Shown: positions 1 to 5,188 of the stretch, in pieces
Position numbering within the stretch: position 1 is the first letter of the stretch
Layout: each line of letters begins with the position of its first letter
Assembly (NCBI GenBank): GCA_035761505.1
Contig: DASTQX010000391.1
Location: 1 to 8,140, forward strand
Direction of reading: 5' to 3'
Source: JAIVJM01 sp035761505
Lineage (GTDB): Bacteria > Acidobacteriota > Blastocatellia > Pyrinomonadales > Pyrinomonadaceae
Length of the DNA: 8,140 bases
Notes under the pieces: model-generated
Seen by the model: the letters and a program-made list of their open reading frames with translations, nothing else
Database searches by the model: none
What the model was told of the DNA's origin: nothing
Position numbers and translations under genes: made by a program

Positions 1-35
1 GCAATCCACGCCTGAGGATCAGACAGCCATTCCAT
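1..35 (-). CDS. TerC-family integral membrane protein, N-terminal fragment
   Basis: Only the first 11 codons plus two bases lie in the window; the gene continues beyond base 1. The start reads MEWLSDPQAWI, which closely resembles the usual opening of TerC/Alx/YjbE-type membrane proteins (a short helix ending in PxAWIAL before the first membrane segment). A purine-rich GGGAG precedes the ATG by about 10 bases, and a TATAAT box lies 45 bases upstream. Family members are multi-spanning membrane proteins linked to metal ion (manganese) export or tellurium resistance. The identification rests on 11 residues plus correctly placed start signals, so it is likely but not certain. It is separated from the greA pair by about 190 bases and appears to have its own promoter. 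Confidence 0.6.
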   Translation of the reverse strand, partial: MEWLSDPQAWI

Positions 36-79
36 GAACTAGTTGCTCCCGCCGTTGAGTTGAATTTCGTTGCGCCGGG

Positions 80-85
80 ATTATA
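80..85 (-). promoter_or_regulatory. Candidate -10 box for the TerC-family gene
   Basis: On the minus strand the sequence TATGTATAAT contains a perfect TATAAT hexamer with TG directly before it. The hexamer 17 bases upstream (AGGATT) is a poor match to TTGACA, so the -35 element is weak or not used. A start about 7 bases downstream would give a leader of roughly 40 bases, too short for a manganese (yybP-ykoY) riboswitch, which is often found before such genes. Confidence 0.45.
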
Positions 86-191
86 CATAACTCTCCCGCC
101 GGAATCCTCGCCCCGCACCACGGGCACGCCTCACACTCGAACGTGAAACGCGCCCGTCCCCTCGAACCACCCCATCAAACGCCCGCGCCTC

Positions 192-227
192 AGCCGGGCC
201 TCACGGCCTCTCGCGCCGCTTCCGGCT
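192..227 (-). terminator. Possible weak hairpin at the end of the greA transcript
   Basis: AGCCGG (192-197) can pair with CCGGCT (222-227). An alternative, mutually exclusive small hairpin is GGCC-TCAC-GGCC (197-208). The structure overlaps the stop codon of the small protein. No T-run follows on the minus strand (GAGGCGCGGGCGTTTG), so it is a weak candidate for intrinsic termination. Confidence 0.2.
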
Positions 228-399
228 ACTCGACCAACTCGGCCACGTGCTCGTCTTCGTACTTCTCAATCAGAACGCCGATTATTTCCATCAGCGAAGA
301 CAGCGGATGAGTCTCGTCTTCACCCACTTCGTCAATCAGGCCGTCCAGAAAGGCGACCAGCCTTTGATACTCCTCCTCGGTGTGCGGGACGTAAATCAT
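226..399 (-). CDS. Small acidic protein resembling the N-terminal part of HigA-type antitoxins
   Basis: A 57-residue protein running from MIYVPHTEEEYQRL to IEKYEDEHVAELVE. The pattern is an initial TEEEYxRLVxxLDxLIDE helix, a short loop, then a helix ending in LIEKYEDEH. This resembles the N-terminal region of HigA-like antitoxins and of stand-alone 60-residue proteins in many bacteria. The helix-turn-helix domain of a full HigA is absent, and no HigB/RelE toxin is adjacent. Its ATG overlaps the greA stop as ATGA, which indicates translational coupling and co-transcription with greA. GGAAG lies 9 bases before the start. It is strongly acidic. DNA binding is unlikely without the HTH, and its function is unknown. 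It is too short for most ORF cut-offs and would often be missed. Confidence 0.7.
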   Translation of the reverse strand: MIYVPHTEEEYQRLVAFLDGLIDEVGEDETHPLSSLMEIIGVLIEKYEDEHVAELVE

Positions 400-905
400 C
401 CTTCGGCACTTCCGCCGCCCGCGTCGGCGGCTTCTCTGGCTTCGTCGTGGAGGGTTTTGAGGCTGCGGATTTCAAAGTTGCGCGCCCCGGCGGGGGTTTG
501 GACTTTGATTTCGTCGCCCTCTTCGCGGCCCATGAGGCTGCGGCCCACGGGCGAGGTGGTGGAGATGAGGCCGCCTTGCGGGTCGCTCTCTTCGGGGGTC
601 ACGAGTCGGTAAGTGACTTCCTCGTCGCGCTCGGCGTCGTAGAGGACGAGGGTCGAGCCGTAGGCCGCCTTGTCGTGCGGCACCTTCGAGGGGTCAATCG
701 AGGAGACCTCGCTCAAGCGCTGGCGCAGGTCGCGGATGCGCGCCTGCACGAACTGCTGGCGCGCGAGCGCGGCGTGATACTCGGCGTTCTCGCGCAGGTC
801 GCCGAACTCTTTGGCGCGCTTAATCTCGCGCGGCAGGTGGACGCGCAACTCCGTGTCCAACTCGTCCAGCTCTTTTTGCAGCTTCTGCCTGATGTTCTCG
901 GACAT
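396..905 (-). CDS. greA: Transcription elongation factor GreA/GreB family
   Basis: A 169-residue Gre factor. Gre proteins enter the secondary channel of RNA polymerase and stimulate cleavage of backtracked RNA. Residues 1-70 form the N-terminal coiled coil; its acidic tip is visible as GDLRENAEYHAA, with D36 and E39 in the positions of the catalytic-tip acidic residues of E. coli GreA. Residues about 85-155 are the FKBP-like C-terminal domain, including the ISTTSPVGRSLMGREEGDEI segment typical of the family. Compared with E. coli GreA (158 aa), the first residues lack the usual IPMTxxG opening, and the C-terminus carries an Ala/Gly/Glu-rich tail. The start is supported by GAGGGGG about 10 bases upstream. 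It heads a two-gene unit with the HigA-N-like small protein. Confidence 0.92.
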   Translation of the reverse strand: MSENIRQKLQKELDELDTELRVHLPREIKRAKEFGDLRENAEYHAALARQQFVQARIRDLRQRLSEVSSIDPSKVPHDKAAYGSTLVLYDAERDEEVTYRLVTPEESDPQGGLISTTSPVGRSLMGREEGDEIKVQTPAGARNFEIRSLKTLHDEAREAADAGGGSAEG

Positions 906-1259
906 TTTACTTCGACCCCCTCATTGATTAGCGGTTTACGGCCCGGCATACGATGCCCGGAAATGTAACAAAAAAGCAACAGGTGATAAACATCGGATTG
1001 GACTATACTCTCTCCCGCGTCTTTGGCCCCAGTCCGAGGCTCAGCTCCGACAAGGAAACGGTACTCTCTGCCAGCTTAGCCTCTCCAAAGAACGTATTCC
1101 GGCTCCCGCCGCAGCTTTCTCTCTCCGGTGCGGGCGTGCCTGCTTTGCCCCAGACAACGAAACCTCGCCGGGCATTTCTCTATTCAAATGGAGGGAGTGC
1201 GCCGCGGACGTGTCACCTTGCGGAAGGTGCGCGTGCCCCCAAGCGCAGACAAACTTGCC
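906..1259. other. Divergent intergenic region between greA and the response regulator
   Basis: About 350 bases with no convincing gene. Open frames across it on both strands have no recognisable domain and low-complexity or Arg-rich translations. It holds the greA ribosome binding site next to 905, an A-rich patch at about 961-980, a TATACT box at 1004-1009, and a long leader ahead of the response regulator. I could not match the leader to any riboswitch consensus I know. Confidence 0.5.
1004..1009 (+). promoter_or_regulatory. Candidate -10 box for the response regulator gene
   Basis: TATACT is a five-of-six match to the -10 consensus. No good -35 element sits 16-18 bases upstream (AGGTGA region). 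Use of this site would give a leader of about 245 bases before the ATG at 1260. The opposite strand reads TATAGT at nearly the same place (1002-1007), so the site could in principle serve either direction. Confidence 0.3.
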
Positions 1260-2330
1260 ATGTCGGACAATTCTACGGGCAAAGGAAAACTGATCCTCTT
1301 TGTGGACGACGACGCCTCGCTTTTGCGTCTCGGACGCCTCACACTCGAACGCGCCGGTTATCGTTTCCTCGGCGCGCTCGGCGGCCAAGAGGGCTTGCGG
1401 CTCGCGCGCACGGCCCACCCGGACTTAATCCTCCTCGACTACATGATGCCCGACCTCAGCGGGCGCGAGGTCTTTGAAGAGCTGCGGCGGAGCGAGGATG
1501 CCTCCTTGCGGCACACGCCCGTCATCATGCTCACGGCGCGCACGAGCAACGACGTGGAGCAGCGCGAGCTACTCGAACAAGGACTCTTCGCCTATCTTCA
1601 CAAGCCGTTCGGCTACCGGGAGCTTCTCAACGTCATCGGGAACGTCCTGATGCTGAGCCAGATCAAGGAGCGCAACCGCGCCCTCGAACTGGAAGCGCGC
1701 CGCGCCTTCGTCGCAACCGTGCGGACGCTCATCACGCTGCTCTTCGCCAAAGACAGCTACACGGGCGAGCACTCGCAGAAGGTCGCCTTGATGTCCGAAG
1801 GGCTCGCGCTCCACTGCGGGATGACGGAGGAGGAGGCCATCTTCATCAAGCTCGGCGCGCTCCTGCACGACGTGGGAAAGATCGGCGTCCCTGAGTACGT
1901 CCTCTGCAAGCCGGACTTCCTGACCGACGACGAGATGGCCCTCATGCGCCGTCACGTCCATCACGGCGAGCAGGCTCTGGCCGGAGTGCCGCGCATGAAG
2001 GAGGTGCGCGCGATGGTCTTGCACCACCACGAATGGTGGAACGGCGGCGGCTACCCGGCGGGGCTGTGCGGCGAAGAGATTCCTCTGGGCGCGCGCGTCA
2101 TCGCCGTCGTGGACGCCTACGACGCGATGACGAGCGACCGGCCCTACCGCGCGCGGCTGCCGCACACGGTCGCCGTCGAGCGCCTCCGGCAGGGCGCGGG
2201 CACGCAGTTCGATCCCATCTTAGTCGGCAAGCTCTTCGAGTACCTCGACCGCATCGGCGACGCCGAGCCGCAGGAGACCGGCTCGATCCTCGACTGGGAA
2301 TTCCTGGAAGAGTTCTGCCCGTCGGCATAA
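1260..2330 (+). CDS. Response regulator with HD-GYP cyclic-di-GMP phosphodiesterase output domain
   Basis: A 356-residue two-domain signalling protein. Residues 10-130 are a CheY-like receiver: acidic triad D16-D18, phospho-acceptor D60 in LILLDYMMPD, conserved T92 region (MLTAR) and K115 in HKPF. A helical linker at about 130-155 leads into an HD-GYP domain with YTGEHSQKV (about 167-175), LLHDVGKIGVP (H203 D204), HHHEWWNGGGYPAG (GYP 264-266) and VVDAYDAMTSDRPYR. All metal-binding and GYP residues are present, so cleavage of cyclic-di-GMP is expected, controlled by phosphorylation. No histidine kinase is adjacent. Start choice: ATG 1260 puts the receiver ten residues in but has no clear Shine-Dalgarno. 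An in-frame GTG at 1233 has GGAAGG five bases upstream and could be the true start, adding nine residues. Confidence 0.93.
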   Translation: MSDNSTGKGKLILFVDDDASLLRLGRLTLERAGYRFLGALGGQEGLRLARTAHPDLILLDYMMPDLSGREVFEELRRSEDASLRHTPVIMLTARTSNDVEQRELLEQGLFAYLHKPFGYRELLNVIGNVLMLSQIKERNRALELEARRAFVATVRTLITLLFAKDSYTGEHSQKVALMSEGLALHCGMTEEEAIFIKLGALLHDVGKIGVPEYVLCKPDFLTDDEMALMRRHVHHGEQALAGVPRMKEVRAMVLHHHEWWNGGGYPAGLCGEEIPLGARVIAVVDAYDAMTSDRPYRARLPHTVAVERLRQGAGTQFDPILVGKLFEYLDRIGDAEPQETGSILDWEFLEEFCPSA

Positions 2331-2348
2331 GAGCAAGGGGGAAAGGGG

Positions 2349-2406
2349 AAAAAGGGGAAGAGGGTCAAGGGGAGAAGGCAATCCCTTTGACCCTCTTCCC
2401 CTTTTT
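2349..2406. terminator. Long perfect hairpin between convergent genes (bidirectional terminator)
   Basis: The arms at 2349-2368 and 2387-2406 are exact 20-base inverted repeats with A5 outside the left arm and T5 ending the right arm. The loop (2369-2386) can add a further GGG/CCC pairing. It lies 18 bases after the response regulator stop and 20 bases after the pfkA stop, so each direction has a stem followed by a T-tract. The copy is strongly G/A-rich on one strand, and CCCTTTGACCC is repeated directly at 2383-2393 and 2407-2417, which suggests origin from a repeat family rather than a minimal terminator. Confidence 0.75.
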
Positions 2407-2426
2407 CCCTTTGACCCATTCTTCCT

Positions 2427-3545
2427 TTAACAGTTCTCGTACTTGTGATAGTCGTCCTCGTTGAGCGCGCCGAAGGAGACGCCGACATCGCGGGCGGTGC
2501 GGACGAGCTGGCTTTCGGGCTGGACTTGCTTGATGTTGGCGATGGCCTCGGCGATGGGGACGGTGCGGATGTTGGCGGCCTGCAAAGAGACCATCACGCC
2601 GCGCTTGCCGCGTTGGAGCGCGCGCACCGCCGCCGAGCCGAAGTTGGTCGCAAGCATCCGGTCGAAGGCGTTGGGGCTCCCGCCGCGTTGCAGGTGACCG
2701 AGCACGACGCAGCGCGTCTCCTTGCCCGTGATGCGCCCGACCTCGTGCGCGACGTGGTGGCCCATCCCGCCGAGGCGCGGCGAACTCTGCCGGTCGCCCA
2801 TGTCCTGATAGACCTCCCGGCCCTCGATCTCCTTCGCGCCCTCGGCGACGACGATGATGCTGAACTGCGAGTCGCAACGGTCGCGCTCGATGACCTTCTC
2901 CGAAACCTTCTGGACACAGAAGGGGATTTCGGGGATGAGGATCACGTCCGCGCCGCCGGAGACGCCGGAGTGGAGCGCGATCCAGCCCGCGTGGCGGCCC
3001 ATCACTTCGAGCACCATCGCGCGGTCGTGCGACTCGGCGGTCGTGTGCAGGCGGTCGAGCGCCTCGGTCGCGATGTCGAGCGCCGTCATGAAGCCGAAGG
3101 TCAACTCCGTCGCCGCCAAGTCGTTGTCAATCGTTTTGGGGACGCCGACGACGGGGAAGCCGAGGCGGTCGAACTCCGAGGCGATGGCGAGCGTGCCTTC
3201 GCCGCCGACGACCACTAAGGCATCTATGCCGAGCCGTTCGAGGTTCGAGAGGGCTTGGCGATAAATCTCTTCGGGCTTGCGGCTCGTCCCGTCCTCGTCG
3301 TGGACGACGAACGCCCCACGGTTGCGCGTGCCGAGAATCGTCCCGCCGCGCGGCAAGAGTCCCCGCACGTCCGAAGGCTTGAGTTCCCGCGCCCGCGTCT
3401 CGCCGAGCAGCCCCTCGAAGCTGTCCTCGATGCCGATGACGCGCATCCCGTACTCGCCCACGGCGGTCTTCACCGCCGCGCGAATCACCGCGTTCAACCC
3501 CGGCGCGTCGCCGCCGCCGGTCACCAGTCCGATGGTCTTCAACAT
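2427..3545 (-). CDS. pfkA: 6-phosphofructokinase
   Basis: A 372-residue phosphofructokinase that phosphorylates fructose 6-phosphate to fructose 1,6-bisphosphate in glycolysis. Visible motifs are GGGDAPGLN (10-18), GGEGT (114-118), PKTIDND (136-142, catalytic base D140), MGRHAGW (182-188), VAEGA (233-237) and GHLQRGGSP (283-291). At the two positions used to tell phosphate donors apart, this protein has Gly (117, E. coli G104) and Lys (137, E. coli G124). This is a mixed signature: the Gly suggests ATP, while Lys is usual in pyrophosphate enzymes and also occurs in some ATP enzymes, so the donor cannot be read with certainty. Glu116 replaces the E. coli Asp103. No Shine-Dalgarno is evident at the ATG. 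The inverted repeat at 3561-3670 lies just upstream in the probable leader. Confidence 0.93.
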   Translation of the reverse strand: MLKTIGLVTGGGDAPGLNAVIRAAVKTAVGEYGMRVIGIEDSFEGLLGETRARELKPSDVRGLLPRGGTILGTRNRGAFVVHDEDGTSRKPEEIYRQALSNLERLGIDALVVVGGEGTLAIASEFDRLGFPVVGVPKTIDNDLAATELTFGFMTALDIATEALDRLHTTAESHDRAMVLEVMGRHAGWIALHSGVSGGADVILIPEIPFCVQKVSEKVIERDRCDSQFSIIVVAEGAKEIEGREVYQDMGDRQSSPRLGGMGHHVAHEVGRITGKETRCVVLGHLQRGGSPNAFDRMLATNFGSAAVRALQRGKRGVMVSLQAANIRTVPIAEAIANIKQVQPESQLVRTARDVGVSFGALNEDDYHKYENC

Positions 3546-3560
3546 AATGTTTTGGTGAAT

Positions 3561-3670
3561 GGTAAATAGTAAATGGTCAATGGAAGATTGAACGGCTTCC
3601 CACTCGAAAGGTTCAGTTCAAGGCCGTAGAGATTCAATCACCATTGACCATTGACCATTCACTATTTACC
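3561..3670. repeat. Imperfect inverted repeat with 23-base arms between pfkA and the selenoprotein gene
   Basis: The left arm 3561-3583 and right arm 3648-3670 are inverted copies with one mismatch in 23 bases. Both are built of ATGGTCAATGG-like units, and the right side has one extra tandem CCATTGA unit (3641-3647). Inside, GATTGAA (3586-3592) pairs with TTCAATC (3633-3639) and CGGC (3593-3596) with GCCG (3623-3626), so almost the whole 110 bases can fold into one hairpin. The arms are AT-rich, unlike the surrounding genes. The right arm overlaps the last codons and stop of the selenoprotein gene. It may act as a transcription or mRNA-processing signal between the two genes, or be a short dispersed repeat. 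Confidence 0.75.
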
Positions 3671-4399
3671 CGCCTTTACTTTCGGCGGCTCGTACTGCTC
3701 GCCGTATTCCGGGTATTCAATCGTCACGGTCGAGCCGGGGCGAGTGTCTTGGGTCAGGAGCGAGAGCGCGTCGCGGAGCACGCGGCGTTGCAGTTCGCGC
3801 ATTCGGGGCCGCCCCAGACTGTTGCCGATCTTGAAGCCCTTCGGGTAGAGCGCGCGCGGCGGGCGCATCTGCGCCGAGACTTCGGGGCTCACCGTGATGA
3901 GCACCGTCGGGATGCCGCGCATCTCGATCTCTCTCTGTACCGCGACGACCGTGCGGTGGCAGACGCTCGGTCAACCGCCCGTCAAGAGCACGGCGTCGGC
4001 GCGCGAGCCGCGGTCAATCTCGTTGGCGAGCTGCGGGGCCGTGCCCTCGTACATCGCCTTGAGCTGCATCGTGTAGCCCATGTAGCCGACGTGCTTGCGC
4101 GCGATGCCGCCGATGAAGCCTTCCGTCTGGAGGTCGCGCAGCACGTCGAGCGGGAAGACGACGTTGATGTCCTCGTCGGCGTCCGTGTGGTCGTAGTGGT
4201 GGTGCGTGACCATGAGTTGCGACGCTTCGGCTTCGGGCGGGATGATGCGGAAGCCGAGGTCGCCCAACTCGTCGGCGATGTTGAAGGGCTCCTGATCTTT
4301 GAGGTGCACGCCGCCCGCCGTGACGATGGCGATGATCGCCTTCGACAACTCGCCGTCGAACGGCGTGAACGGGACGCATTTTCTTGAGAGTGTCGTCAT
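3662..4399 (-). CDS. Selenoprotein B family protein (glycine/sarcosine/betaine/D-proline reductase type) with in-frame UGA = selenocysteine
   Basis: Reading UGA at 3971-3973 as selenocysteine gives one 245-residue protein; otherwise the gene looks like two fragments (3971-4399 and 3662-3922). The frame is continuous, with family-like sequence on both sides: ITAIVTAGGVHLKDQ-type start (IAIVTAGGVHLKDQEPF), VTHHHYDHTDADEDINVVFP, then VLLTGGUPSVCHRTVVAVQREIE, GIPTVLITV, QMRPPRALYPKGF and ELQRRVLRDAL. U143 and C147 form a UxxxC pair; C8 is the only other cysteine. The size is close to the 26-kDa PrdB subunit of D-proline reductase and shorter than classical GrdB. No pyruvoyl-subunit partner is present, so Stickland-type reduction is not implied, and a selenol/thiol redox role is only inferred. 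GGAAGG lies 11 bases before the ATG. The C-terminal residues and TAG stop are encoded by the right arm of the inverted repeat. Confidence 0.88.
3939..3957 (-). promoter_or_regulatory. Predicted bacterial SECIS element in the selenoprotein B gene
   Basis: Downstream of the UGA, ACCGC (3957-3953) plus AC pairs with GT plus GCGGT (3943-3939), with one bulged C (3944), closing a GGTC tetraloop (3950-3947). The loop begins 21 bases after the UGA. A short stem, a bulge and a GGUC loop at this distance are the features SelB recognises in the E. coli fdhF SECIS. The structure is read by eye and not energy-tested. Confidence 0.7.
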
Positions 4400-4435
4400 A
4401 TGCCTTTGAACCTTCCGCTTCGCCGCCTCGGATTT

Positions 4436-4561
4436 CTAACTCTTCGGCCAGCCGACGAGCAGCGCGAAGAGAAGCGCCGGCAGCCCCAACAAGAACACGC
4501 CGTAGTGGATGGACAGGTTCCACCGGGCTTCGTTCTTGAAAAAAGGTTTGCCGCTTTTCAT
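4436..4561 (-). CDS. Predicted small single-pass membrane protein
   Basis: A 41-residue open frame running from MKSGKPFFKNEARW to LFALLVGWPKS. A basic N-terminal segment is followed by one hydrophobic stretch (residues about 20-37, YGVFLLGLPALLFALLVG), as expected for a single membrane helix with the N-terminus in the cytoplasm. It lies between the peroxiredoxin and the selenoprotein B gene on the same strand, 36 bases before the latter and in the same frame, separated by its TAG stop and 12 codons. The Shine-Dalgarno is poor (AGGG too close to the ATG). I do not recognise a family. The position and the clean basic/hydrophobic pattern argue that it is a real gene. Confidence 0.55.
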   Translation of the reverse strand: MKSGKPFFKNEARWNLSIHYGVFLLGLPALLFALLVGWPKS

Positions 4562-4588
4562 ACCCTGATTTTATCTCTAAAACTTCAC

Positions 4589-4641
4589 GGGCCGCACCCC
4601 TCGGAGGCGAATTTCACTTCGCTTCCGAGGGGTTGCGGCCC
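4589..4641 (-). terminator. Strong GC-rich hairpin between the peroxiredoxin and the small membrane protein
   Basis: The arms 4589-4611 and 4618-4641 pair over 23 positions with one bulged base and one G-T wobble, leaving a 6-base loop (TTTCAC). It begins about 40 bases after the peroxiredoxin stop. On the minus strand it is followed by GTGAAGTTTTAGAG, only a short T-run and displaced from the stem, so it may be a partial terminator that lowers expression of the downstream genes rather than a full stop. It could also protect the 3' end of the peroxiredoxin mRNA. Confidence 0.55.
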
Positions 4642-4682
4642 GCCTTTGCGTTGACGTTTAGACGGAGAGCGCCCGCTTCGCT

Positions 4683-5147
4683 TCAGAGCTTGCGGAGCAC
4701 CTCAAAGAGGTCTTCGTTGTCGGGCTGGTCTCCGATGTCGTGGATGTCTTTGTAAGCGATGCGGCCTTCCTTGTCCACGATGAAGAGGGCGCGTTCCGAG
4801 ATGCCGTCGGCTTCGCGGTAAGCGCCGAACGCGCGGGCCACTTCGCCTTTCGGCTCGAAGTCGCTGAGGAGGTCGTAGGAGAGACCGCCGAGGCTCTTGG
4901 CCCAAGCGGCGTTGGACGGGACGCTGTCGACAGAGATGCCCAAGACCTGAGCATCGTAGCCCTTGAAGCGTTCGAGGTCGGCCTCATACGCGGGCATCTG
5001 CGCCGTTCAGACGGGCGTCCACGCGAGCGGGTAGAAAGCGATGACGACGTTGCTGTTGCCGCGAAAATCCGAGAGCCGAACGGTCTTGTCTTTCGCCAGA
5101 CTGCTCTTCAACTCGAAGTCCGGGGCCATGTCTCCGACTTCAGGCAT
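4683..5147 (-). CDS. Selenocysteine-containing peroxiredoxin (PrxU-like, one-Sec) with in-frame UGA
   Basis: Reading UGA at 5007-5009 as selenocysteine gives a 154-residue AhpC/TSA-type peroxiredoxin. The order is MPEVGDMAPDFEL, the VRLSDFRGNSNVVIAFYPLAWTPV strand, U47 in TPVUT exactly where the peroxidatic cysteine of the PxxxT(S)xxC motif belongs, then MPAYEADLERF, VLGISVDSV, FGAYREADGISERALFIVDKEGRI and a C-terminal helix. Family members reduce peroxides in the cytoplasm. No cysteine exists anywhere in the protein, so it would be a one-Sec enzyme needing an external reductant. GAGGAGG lies 9 bases before the ATG. The stop codon is also UGA (4683-4685), so the internal UGA must be distinguished by a SECIS. 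A start at the internal ATG 4997 would remove the active site. Selenocysteine peroxiredoxins (PrxU) are known from Eubacterium acidaminophilum. Confidence 0.9.
4959..4995 (-). promoter_or_regulatory. Candidate SECIS stem-loop in the peroxiredoxin gene
   Basis: Starting 12 bases after the UGA, GCCC, GCGT and TGAGG pair in order with CCTCG, ACGC and GGGC. There is one A-A mismatch, one five-base bulge (TTCAA) on the 3' side and a CCGA loop (4981-4978). The loop starts 26 bases after the UGA, within the range used by bacterial SECIS elements. The loop lacks the usual GU, so this is a less canonical candidate than the one in the selenoprotein B gene. Confidence 0.45.
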
Positions 5148-5188
5148 AGGGATGAACCTCCTCGTCTTCAGAGAATAATTTTTCAGGT

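Noticed and set aside
3..146. Plus-strand open frame at the left edge
   Set aside because: 47 codons with no recognisable domain, opposite a convincing TerC start and its promoter.
36..225. Manganese (yybP-ykoY) riboswitch ahead of the TerC-family gene
   Set aside because: I could not find the conserved core sequences, and the probable promoter leaves a leader of only about 40 bases.
1021..1259. Riboswitch in the long leader of the response regulator (for example cyclic-di-GMP type)
   Set aside because: No match to a known aptamer consensus and no clear expression platform; only weak short stems could be drawn.
953..1477. Plus-strand open frame across the greA/response regulator spacer
   Set aside because: The translation is low-complexity and Arg-rich, has no recognisable domain, and overlaps the receiver domain gene in another frame.
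3971..4399. Selenoprotein B read as a truncated gene or pseudogene ending at the UGA
   Set aside because: Conserved family sequence continues in the same frame straight after the UGA, the codon sits in the redox motif, and a SECIS-like hairpin follows. A second gene with the same arrangement lies close by.
4683..4997. A 104-residue peroxiredoxin starting at the internal ATG
   Set aside because: It would lack the peroxidatic residue and the first strands; the frame continues upstream to a start with a strong Shine-Dalgarno.
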